Source: Jaenimonas drosophilae (taxonomy: Eukaryota > Euglenozoa > Kinetoplastea > Trypanosomatida > Trypanosomatidae). From it: a stretch of DNA of 64,000 bases. The notes under the pieces were generated by a model. That model had not been told where the DNA came from. It saw only the letters and a list, made by a program, of their open reading frames with translations, and ran no database searches. Of this stretch, positions 20,492 through 27,892 are shown piece by piece; position 1 is the first letter of the stretch; every line of letters starts with the position of its first letter. The DNA is taken from positions 1-64,000 of the forward strand of contig JASAON010001657.1 in the NCBI GenBank assembly GCA_030849065.1. The letters run 5' to 3'. Position numbers and translations under genes: made by a program.

Positions 20492-20501
20492 CGGAATAGG
20501 A

Positions 20502-21245
20502 ATGGCGGTTGCGCTTCCAGCCCTACGAAAGCAGTTGCTCACCACAGCGGTTAAGTTTGCTCCAACATGTGGATTCACTAATGATGTGCTTCGGCGGTCG
20601 CTGGAAACTCTGAGGCCTGATGTGGGTTCCATAAGTGACTCAAATGTGTCTGTAATGTTTGACCGCGGATTTCCTATAGCGCTTGTGGAGCATATCGCCA
20701 AGGGGAGTAATCAAGCCGTGCTTCAAGCACTTGAGTCGCGCTTTGGAAAAGAAAATATTATCGAACACGTAAAGCAGGCGAACGGCATATCTCGGATTTC
20801 GCAGATTGTCCCAACTGAGTCAGATGTTGCCGTGGAAGCGGTTTCAACGAAGTTGAAATACATCCAACCATTTGCGCCTTTTTGGGCAGATGCAGTTGCG
20901 TTGGAGTTCCTCCCTTCAAACGTTCCTTTCGCTGTAATCAACATGGCAGAGTTTTCTGATACGGTTGCTTATCACATGGAGCGAGTATCGGCTCTTTCTT
21001 CTTTCCTAAAGTTAGCTGATGCTGCTGGTGACAACAAGCGCCTGCTGGAGATAGTGGTTGAAGTTCTAAAGGATGCCCCTCTTTCCAGCACACCAAAGTC
21101 GGAGAAGTATTTTGGGTGGTTCCGCCGACGGGCTAAACTCTCTTTTATGTACGGGTCAGCTGCCACGTCGATGCTAGGTGACACATCTCCGAATATGTCT
21201 GACACTTCGCGTTTGGTACATTCTCTAGGCTCGAACCTGTTTTGA
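20502..21245 (+). CDS. COQ9: COQ9-like ubiquinone biosynthesis protein
   Basis: 247 residues. COQ9 is a mitochondrial lipid-binding protein that presents coenzyme Q intermediates to COQ7 within the CoQ synthesis complex. The N-terminal third looks like the family's TetR-like helix-turn-helix (CGFTNDVLRRSL, then an FDRGFPIALVEH stretch matching the family's F-x-RG pattern). The conserved C-terminal domain, about 118-235, shows PFWADAVALEFLPSNVP, equivalent to the family's HWPRALSILLLPHNIP region, and later WFRRRAKLSFMYGS, equivalent to WYTRRAVLAGIYN. The start follows a clear acceptor at 20490. It is the first rightward gene after the strand switch. The assignment rests on pattern matching by eye but covers both parts of the protein. 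Confidence 0.8.
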   Translation: MAVALPALRKQLLTTAVKFAPTCGFTNDVLRRSLETLRPDVGSISDSNVSVMFDRGFPIALVEHIAKGSNQAVLQALESRFGKENIIEHVKQANGISRISQIVPTESDVAVEAVSTKLKYIQPFAPFWADAVALEFLPSNVPFAVINMAEFSDTVAYHMERVSALSSFLKLADAAGDNKRLLEIVVEVLKDAPLSSTPKSEKYFGWFRRRAKLSFMYGSAATSMLGDTSPNMSDTSRLVHSLGSNLF

Positions 21246-21384
21246 CTGTGGAGTTCACCGTAATGTTTGAAAACAACTCGTCTTGTGACCACATCACTGC
21301 ATCGGGAGCATCACTACTGATGAATCGAGAGTATGGCCTTTCAGCACAAAATTGTTCATCTACAACTTCACTTCTGTCAAAGCT

Positions 21385-22488
21385 ATGCTACAATGCGTCC
21401 ATAGAGAGGGCTGTGGCCGCCTGGTTGTTGCTGCTAAAAATATTAAACGCGGCGAAATTGTATTCAGCGAAGAGGCTTATTGCGTTTCTCCAAATGTAGG
21501 CTCATCTCGAGGTGTCTGTATCTTCTGCTCGTCCCTTCTTGACAATCCGACTCACCTGTGCTCGGAGTGTGGGCATGCCTTTTGCAGCGAAAAGTGCTTT
21601 CAAGCGTACGCAGCGCGCCATAAAAAAGACGGAGAGTGTGCAGCCTTGCTTTTTTCGAAGTCTTTGAGAAGTGTGATTCCGAAAGAAGACTATGAAACGT
21701 TTCAAATGACATGCCTTGTGCTAGCACGGTGCGTTGCTGAAGGGAAGGAGCAGCGACTGACAACGGCAACAATCAAATGCTCTCAAGAGGTGGAAACAAT
21801 TGGAGGCGGCTTGGAGCAGGTCAATCCGGCGACTTTTTTTTCAGACGAGGGCTTAAAACTGTCTACGTATGATCACGTTGAATGCTTGGTGACAAATCTG
21901 TCCACCACAAATCCAGAAATTGTTGCGGATTTTTCAGCGCTGGAATCTTTGTACCAGAAGTACATTGCTAAGAGAAAGCACATGTCCGCTATTCCAAGTG
22001 CTACGCCGTTTCTTCCCTGCGAAGTTTCGCAGCAAGTGTTTCTCTCTATTTGCACTGCGTTTCTGTGTAACGGTTTTGGCCTTTGGGACTCAAATAACCG
22101 GAAACTCTCAACTGCAGTATTTCCACAATCGTCGTATTTCAATCATTGTTGTGCGCCAAACCTTGGGAGAAGAAATATAAAACAATCAAGGTGTATGCAG
22201 TTTTTTGCGACTCGGGACGTTTCTGCAGGTGAGCCTTTATGCATCTCATACGTGGATGTTAAGCTGCCAGCGACCGAGCGCAAGGCAAAACTTTTTGCAA
22301 CATACGCATTCAGTTGCCAATGCCAACGCTGCTGTGCTTCGGACTGTGATTCACTGGGAAATGCAGTGTCTGGCGGTTTGGTACCGCCTTTGTGTGCCAA
22401 CTGCGTCTCCAAGATTCTTCAGTATTTACCGGCTGAGAAGAAGCTTGTGTGCCCATGCTGCAATGACGTCGTAAATGATACAAGCTGA
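21385..22488 (+). CDS. SET and MYND domain protein (SMYD-like lysine methyltransferase)
   Basis: 367 residues. A split SET domain surrounds a MYND zinc finger. Residues 45-85 have the MYND spacing of Cys and His (CIFC, CSECGHAFCSEKC, then H and C). The SET catalytic core shows FNHCCAPNL (near 252, the NHxCxPN motif) and GEPLCISYVD (near 283). A Cys-rich post-SET follows (CQCQRCC, near 312), then two extra CxxC pairs at the C-terminus (LCANC, CPCC). The expected product methylates lysines of histone or non-histone proteins using S-adenosylmethionine; the substrate is unknown. The ATG at 21385 is used because the upstream frame has only TTG. An AG at 21381-21382 after a C/T-rich tract would leave a 5' UTR of only two bases beyond the spliced leader, so another acceptor farther upstream is possible. 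Confidence 0.85.
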   Translation: MLQCVHREGCGRLVVAAKNIKRGEIVFSEEAYCVSPNVGSSRGVCIFCSSLLDNPTHLCSECGHAFCSEKCFQAYAARHKKDGECAALLFSKSLRSVIPKEDYETFQMTCLVLARCVAEGKEQRLTTATIKCSQEVETIGGGLEQVNPATFFSDEGLKLSTYDHVECLVTNLSTTNPEIVADFSALESLYQKYIAKRKHMSAIPSATPFLPCEVSQQVFLSICTAFLCNGFGLWDSNNRKLSTAVFPQSSYFNHCCAPNLGRRNIKQSRCMQFFATRDVSAGEPLCISYVDVKLPATERKAKLFATYAFSCQCQRCCASDCDSLGNAVSGGLVPPLCANCVSKILQYLPAEKKLVCPCCNDVVNDTS

Positions 22489-22624
22489 AGCATTTCACAA
22501 TTGTTATTTGACTTTTTGCAGAGGACAGTGACGACACTGAGCTCGCGCGACTCAACTCAAACCCTTCGCCACTGAATGCTGTTCTTCTTTTATTGTTTCT
22601 CTTTCTTTGCATCAAGCCAGCAGC

Positions 22625-23263
22625 ATGCAGTTCCAGCTTCTCCGTGAAGAGGACTCAATCATTAATGTAATATTGAGACCTGCTTTCGCAATATCATACT
22701 GCACAACAACGTTGCTGACTTTAGGTGTTAGTTACTATATGGAAAAGCTGACTGTTGAGAGTAGCAGCGCACCTGCCAAGCTAGTCACATCCAATTTGTT
22801 TATCAACGTTCTCTCTTACACACTATTCGTGAGCGGTATTGTTTTTACAAATTCATTTCAGCTCACCCACGCAGTTGCAGTCGGACGTTCTCCACCAATT
22901 CAACTTGCCAGACTTCAGTCGCTTCCCTGGCCAATTTGCTCAATTTGTGGACGTGAAGGCGATAGAAGCCTTACTCGTTTTCTACTTCAGACACTGGCGT
23001 TTCCTGGACTTACTGTGCTCCTGGGATTACATGTCCTGAGCGCTGTAGTGAATGGCATTGATAGAGCGCTGGACTGGAGGATGCCACTGAAAGAATACTT
23101 GGCATGGACAATGCTCTGGCGACTTATTGTCTCCGGCACCATTTTTTTCCTCAATTACCTCTGCGCACATAACCCCACCCAAACACTTCTAATTCCTCCG
23201 AAGGACTCTACTCCACCCAGCTCACAGGAACCTTCCTCAAGTACAGGAAAGAAGCAGGAGTAA
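22625..23263 (+). CDS. Multi-pass membrane protein of unknown function
   Basis: 212 residues with about four hydrophobic segments: near 17-38 (AFAISYCTTTLLTLGVSYYM), 58-77 (NVLSYTLFVSGIVFTNSF), 126-148 (LLQTLAFPGLTVLLGLHVLSA) and 167-185 (WTMLWRLIVSGTIFFLNYL). A CxxC motif (WPICSICG) lies between the second and third. The C-terminal tail is short, Ser/Pro-rich and hydrophilic. I do not recognise the family. A strong pyrimidine tract (22581-22609) and AG at 22615-22616 precede the ATG at 22625, which supports a real gene and excludes the upstream TTG extension. The location within the cell cannot be inferred. Confidence 0.7.
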   Translation: MQFQLLREEDSIINVILRPAFAISYCTTTLLTLGVSYYMEKLTVESSSAPAKLVTSNLFINVLSYTLFVSGIVFTNSFQLTHAVAVGRSPPIQLARLQSLPWPICSICGREGDRSLTRFLLQTLAFPGLTVLLGLHVLSAVVNGIDRALDWRMPLKEYLAWTMLWRLIVSGTIFFLNYLCAHNPTQTLLIPPKDSTPPSSQEPSSSTGKKQE

Positions 23264-23427
23264 GCTCCACTTCAGTGCACTTTGAACGCCTTGTTTCGTT
23301 GCTCTATTTTTGATTGCCTATCTTGAGCTTTCCTCAAATAGCCCCACAAACTGGATGTACTGAAGTGTGAAATTCTTTTCTCTTTCTTACTCTTTATCTG
23401 TAATGCTAGTATTGTCGAGTAGTAACG

Positions 23428-23967
23428 ATGGAGTCAGCAACGAAGAACCTTTCCTACCTATTTTGCCTTGGTGACTCTTCCAAGCCATGGGCCGAAGGAG
23501 AAGATGAAGGGGACGATAAATACGCCAGCCTGCAGGGTCCTGGTGGACGCAATCTGACTGGCTCTGTCCGGGACAAGCGCATTTGTGTGCCGCAAAAGAT
23601 AGACCCGAAGACATTTTTCGCGAATGAGAGGACATTCTTGAAGTGGCTGTCAATCTCTGTGATGGTTGGGCTAATGTCGCTAACGCTGTTGAACTTTGGT
23701 GATGCTTCCAGCAATGGGGCTGAACTCGCGGGTTTGATTCTATTGCCAGTTGCCATTGTTTTCATGGTTTACGCGTTGTTCGTTTTCCGGGATCGTGCAA
23801 ACAAGATTTACATGCGTGAACCGATGCGCTATGATGATACCCGTGGACCCACAATGTTGGTGATTGTTCTCGGAGTATCTCTTGTTCTGGCAACCATTTT
23901 TTCTATGCAGCGACACTACACGCAAACCGTCGCTTCTTCGTTTTCGCAGACTGCATACTTCAGTTAG
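23428..23967 (+). CDS. VTC1: Vacuolar transporter chaperone subunit 1 (VTC1-like)
   Basis: 179 residues. VTC1 is the small membrane subunit of the VTC complex, which makes polyphosphate and moves it into acidocalcisomes (the yeast vacuole equivalent). The DUF202-type signature is clear: KIDPKTFFANERTFLKWL (near 57-74) followed by three transmembrane helices, about 72-92, 97-120 and 143-160. The length fits known VTC1 proteins, and there is no SPX or polymerase domain, so it is not VTC4. The N-terminal 55 residues are hydrophilic and acidic. An acceptor AG lies at 23408-23409. Its partner VTC4 is not in this window. Confidence 0.92.
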   Translation: MESATKNLSYLFCLGDSSKPWAEGEDEGDDKYASLQGPGGRNLTGSVRDKRICVPQKIDPKTFFANERTFLKWLSISVMVGLMSLTLLNFGDASSNGAELAGLILLPVAIVFMVYALFVFRDRANKIYMREPMRYDDTRGPTMLVIVLGVSLVLATIFSMQRHYTQTVASSFSQTAYFS

Positions 23968-24151
23968 TCGAGCCGTAGTCTATCAAGTGGAACCCCCTCT
24001 GTATGCGAACTTCCTGGACCATTTGTGCTCAGCGCTTCCATTGGGGATCAAATGTGCATCCCCAAAAAAGTTCTTTGAATGCAGTATATTTGTGCTTTAT
24101 CGATTTTCCGCTGTCTGCTTTTGAATTTAGCTTGTAGGCAAACACGCGGAG

Positions 24152-25672
24152 ATGATAGGAAGAAAACCGATGTCGGGTGTGCGGGACATTTCTCGTGGAG
24201 GACCGCTTGTTACCCGAATGACGAACTTGTTCTCCAGACGAGTCACCGCTACGTCGTTCTCGTTGGACTCCGTGTTAACTGCTGCTTGTGATCTTGCTGG
24301 GGTTGCGAAACCATCGAACCCAGAGTCCGACCTGGAAAACTACAGATGGTGGAATAAACTCTGCAACGCCTGCGGAGAAAAGAAAGCAACAAAGTACGGA
24401 AGTAATTTGCTTCACCAGAGGTTGGTGAATGCTCTCTCACAGAAACTCTCTATTGATGAAATTTTCCGTCTGAATGGTCACGAAATTTCAAAGGAGACTA
24501 TTGAAGCACCCCTTGTGGTAATGGGACTTCCACGATCCAATGGTCATCTAGCAGCCCATGTCCTTTCGCGATCAGGCCTATTTCTTGCCATGCGGCAGTG
24601 CGACACATTATCTCCGTCTCTCATGAGAGAGATTGACCGCATGGACAGGTTTCGTCGATACTTTCGTGGATTTGAGCGCATGCACCCCGACTTCTTATGT
24701 GTTCGTGTTCCACAATGGGATCAGATAGACGATGACCTGAGCGTGCACCTTATGGTGCCGCAATCTCTTGCTTGGGGACTACTTCATGGCCTGGATGGGC
24801 ACCTTCTGGAGAGCCTTGAGGAGGATCAAACTCCTGTATATTTGCAGGTGAAGCGCGTGATGCAACTATTACAGTGGTACAGACGATGTGGGCACTTTAC
24901 CGAGTCAGTGACGAAGGAGTTCCAGCCAATCGACAACCCACTGGAAACACAAACCTATGGCACAAAGGGGGAACTCATACGACCGCCTTGGCTGCTCTTT
25001 AGCCCTTTTGCAATCTTGAATTCTGCATCACTTGTTCACGTGTTTCCTGATTGCCGAATTCTGTGGATTCATCGAGCTCTGGCACAGGGCGTTCCATCTC
25101 TTTGTTCCAGTTTGTCACTTCATAATGCTCTCTACACTGGTCGACCACCAACGGACTCGCAATTGACATCTATGGGCGAAAAGGTTCTGGGATTATTTGG
25201 ATCAGGCACTGACAACGCGATTGAGTATTTTTCTCAATTTAGCCAGAGTCGGATGGCACATTGGTCTAATCGTGACGCAAAGAGACATACCACGCGTTTG
25301 GCAACGAAGACGGTTGAGTTCTTTGGTATGGAAGTGGACCGTTACAGACGCATGCAGATGATAAATGGTCAGACTGAGTACACCGCTCGTTTTCGCCCCT
25401 TGCACGATGCTCAGATGCCTTACTTCCGTCTTCACGAGGGAATTTTAGATGATGTGTTTCGCGGTTACATTCATCAATTTGAGGAGTTTGCCTTTGAGAA
25501 GCGGTTGGGTGTCAACATTGAAGAGTACACCCCATTGGCCGCCGCCGCTGATCAGATGTCTGCTGGTGTTCTTTCAGCGAATCCCTCTTCTAGTAGCAGC
25601 TTGAAAACGGCACTTGGCTCAGGGCAACCCATGTCTGGACATTACCTCCAGGAAGGGAAAGGGTTCCGCTGA
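24152..25672 (+). CDS. Degenerate sulfotransferase-like protein (Sulfotransfer_3 type)
   Basis: 506 residues. The layout follows PAPS-dependent sulfotransferases of the bacterial Stf kind. A strand then GLPRSNGHLAAHVL (near 124) stands where GLPRSGTTxLH normally binds the 5'-phosphosulfate. KRVMQLLQWY lies mid-protein. WLLFSPF (near 280) stands where WVLKSP is usual. FPDCRILWIHRALAQGVPS (299-317) matches the 3'-phosphate site with its Arg and Ser kept. Loss of the Gly-Thr-Thr and of the Lys in the LKSP motif suggests weak or no catalysis, or a changed donor. The C-terminal 50 residues are low-complexity. An acceptor AG at 24129-24130 supports the ATG. The fold assignment is fairly secure, the activity is not. 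Confidence 0.7.
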   Translation: MIGRKPMSGVRDISRGGPLVTRMTNLFSRRVTATSFSLDSVLTAACDLAGVAKPSNPESDLENYRWWNKLCNACGEKKATKYGSNLLHQRLVNALSQKLSIDEIFRLNGHEISKETIEAPLVVMGLPRSNGHLAAHVLSRSGLFLAMRQCDTLSPSLMREIDRMDRFRRYFRGFERMHPDFLCVRVPQWDQIDDDLSVHLMVPQSLAWGLLHGLDGHLLESLEEDQTPVYLQVKRVMQLLQWYRRCGHFTESVTKEFQPIDNPLETQTYGTKGELIRPPWLLFSPFAILNSASLVHVFPDCRILWIHRALAQGVPSLCSSLSLHNALYTGRPPTDSQLTSMGEKVLGLFGSGTDNAIEYFSQFSQSRMAHWSNRDAKRHTTRLATKTVEFFGMEVDRYRRMQMINGQTEYTARFRPLHDAQMPYFRLHEGILDDVFRGYIHQFEEFAFEKRLGVNIEEYTPLAAAADQMSAGVLSANPSSSSSLKTALGSGQPMSGHYLQEGKGFR

Positions 25673-26061
25673 AGATTTGCGCCTCGGTAGTGATGCTGCT
25701 GGTGGTGCGCTGCAATGTCTGAGTGGACACAGTCTCACTGAGTGATCTCTTCTACTTTCATTTTCCCCCCTGCAGCTTGGATGTTTACTTCGCTGTAATT
25801 CTAATCGTCCTTCTTGTTCCCTTCAATCTACACTGTCAGTAGTACGCCGCGCTAAACGAAAATCGTTTCGGTGTGAGAGCGTGAGTGAGTACCGGTGAGC
25901 TGCCGCGCAGGTACTCAATCCTAGAATTTTTTTCCACTGGGAAGCAACCAAGTAGATTGCCGTGGGCCCTACTAGTTTGCCTGTGCCCTCGAAACAGAGC
26001 AAGCACGATCAACCTTAGATCTGTCCGATTTTTATTCCTCTAACATACTCAGCGTATCACC
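25673..26061. other. Spacer with acceptor for the CFAP96-like gene
   Basis: No gene is seen. Near the right end a T/C-rich tract (about 26026-26045) and AG at 26051-26052 form a good trans-splice acceptor ten bases before the next ATG. Confidence 0.55.
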
Positions 26062-27066
26062 ATGACTGAGGGCCGCTTCGAGACGGTGCACAACCTCCGA
26101 CCCAAGAATTGGGACCATCGCCGGCATTGGACGAATTGGCACCACCTCTACGACTGTGAGGATGATCACCTTGCTCGAGAGAGTGCACCATTCCATGATC
26201 TCCGCTCAGGCGGTCAGTTCCAGTATGAAAACTGGGGTAGCGGGCCATATGCGGAGCCCATTGAACCTCAGCACGTCAACGATCGAGAATGCGGCGACCG
26301 AATGGACTTCGCACCGGGTAACGGTACCAATATGGGTGGCTGGGGAAATATTCCACTGGACACGGACCCTGGTGCACCAACCCAACTCAACATCGTACCT
26401 CGACGTAGGCTGATGTTTTCAAAGAAGAATCCACTCACTCGTGGAATGTTCTCTGAGTACGAGTACATGCCCGAAGGGGAGCCCATCAAGGACCGTGATA
26501 ACTTTGGCGGGGTAGAAGGGCGAGATGCCAAGGAACCAAGCCCCAATATGCGAGCGGGCGGGATGAAGGCAGGAGGCCCGGTTCATTACCTTGGTCGTGC
26601 AGCAGAGTACATCCCTGATCCCTACCGTGACAAGATTGATCGTGGTCGTATCGCCCACTTCAAGACAGGCCCCATTAAGCATGACTTCCCACAGTGGATG
26701 CCTGAAGGCGCCCCAGAAAAGCGCAAGAAGCGCAGCTACGGTCCCTTCTTAGCAGGAAAGCCAAACGGCTTTACCATTGGTGGCGATCAGGAGTGGATCC
26801 CGGACCCGTATGATAAGGGTCGTATCCGCAGCGACAAACGCCCATTCCGCACGTGGCACACCCGGACGAAGTGGTCCATGCCTACCTATGCGCCATGGTC
26901 AACTGGTCTGTCTACGGCCGAGCACCGCAAGGGGGAGCGGCTGGACCTGACGGAGCGCAATCTACCCAACTTGCAGCACCACCCCAAGGTAAACTTAGCT
27001 CAGACCGTCGGAAGCGAGGCCGCCCTGAAGATGATGCCTCCGCAGAAGAAAGTGGCCTTTAGGTAG
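26062..27066 (+). CDS. CFAP96 (C4orf47)-like flagellum-associated protein
   Basis: 334 residues, rich in Gly, Pro, Arg and aromatic residues with little predicted regular structure, typical of microtubule inner or ciliary coat proteins. Three short signatures of the C4orf47/CFAP96 family are visible: MFSEYEYMPEG (near 129-138, like the family's LFSEMEYITVG), GGMKAG (near 166, like the family's identical hexamer), and two IPDPY units (near 184 and 246, like the family's DPY motif). The order matches but the spacing differs, and the first 110 residues have no counterpart that I recognise. The role is presumably structural in the flagellar axoneme or basal region. It could instead be a related proline-rich axonemal protein. 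The ATG at 26062 follows a good acceptor. Confidence 0.55.
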   Translation: MTEGRFETVHNLRPKNWDHRRHWTNWHHLYDCEDDHLARESAPFHDLRSGGQFQYENWGSGPYAEPIEPQHVNDRECGDRMDFAPGNGTNMGGWGNIPLDTDPGAPTQLNIVPRRRLMFSKKNPLTRGMFSEYEYMPEGEPIKDRDNFGGVEGRDAKEPSPNMRAGGMKAGGPVHYLGRAAEYIPDPYRDKIDRGRIAHFKTGPIKHDFPQWMPEGAPEKRKKRSYGPFLAGKPNGFTIGGDQEWIPDPYDKGRIRSDKRPFRTWHTRTKWSMPTYAPWSTGLSTAEHRKGERLDLTERNLPNLQHHPKVNLAQTVGSEAALKMMPPQKKVAFR

Positions 27067-27892
27067 GTCACTTTTCCCTGGCTAGATGGCGGTCGTGGTG
27101 CTATGGTGAAATAGGATGCATGAGCGGATGGTGCTGCCATACATGGGTGATCGTCTGAATCGTGGGGGTCACCATCCTCCCCTTGATGCTGGGTTGGAGC
27201 TGCCTGGGAAAATCGTACGCGCACCCTGCTTTGGGGTTGTCTGCGTGGCGGAGCAGAAGCACGCCAATTGGCAACGTACGGATTCCGTCTCCAGAGGTTC
27301 CTTCCCCTCGTCGATCATGCAAATCTTCTCTCTCGCTCTGATGTACACCACACACGTATCAGGTCCACAAGTGCGCACCTTGTTTAGACCTTTTTTTTCT
27401 TTGTTCTGTTAACACCCAACCTTTTATGTGTATCGCGGCAGTTTGCGAGGATGAATAATTCTTCAACTGTCCTGAGCGCTTCACGGATTGGAAGAGCTTC
27501 CATGCCAAGGTACATCGCGGGCTTACAATGCATCCCTGAGTGTATGTTGGTTTGAGGGTGCTCCCTGATAATCCTGTTGTGGCGTCAAATGAAGGGAAGG
27601 GAGAGAGAAGCACTTCCATCAATTGGAGGTGGATGCGCAACACCCTCTCCCTCTGGGGTGTTGAAATGTACAGGCTACCTTCTAGTGTCATGTGGCTACA
27701 CTGAATAACGGCACTTTCATGCCATCTGGGAGTGAAGAACTCTTACAGCGCACGCAACTGATAATCCATGTGTCTTCTCTTCGCGTCTTCATCTTCTCTT
27801 CAATAGGCCACCTGGGGTACGGACAAGTGTGGTGATCAGAGTGCATGCTTAGACCCACCAAGAAGTGTCAGGTCCACCTTCGCTGAAAGACG
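27067..27892. other. Spacer without supported gene
   Basis: Only short random frames are seen. A C/T-rich tract near 27775-27800 and AG at 27805-27806 form a likely acceptor for the next gene, with an 86-base 5' UTR. Confidence 0.55.

Larger units (their letters stand above)
17773..20501. promoter_or_regulatory. Divergent strand-switch region, probable bidirectional transcription start
   Basis: Genes to the left are all leftward and genes to the right all rightward, so this gap is a divergent strand switch. In kinetoplastids such switches are the main RNA polymerase II start regions, and G-runs at them have been reported in T. brucei. The central part, about 18130-20390, is GC-rich with homopolymer runs: C13 at 18347-18359, C14 at 18420-18433, C11 at 18787-18797, C11 at 19341-19351, C11 at 19678-19688, C11 at 20052-20062, T15 then G13 at 20263-20290. 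Open frames here are long only because the composition lacks stop codons. The flanks (17773-18120 and 20391-20501) look like ordinary spacer. A sequencing or assembly fault is a serious alternative for the central part. Confidence 0.65.
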
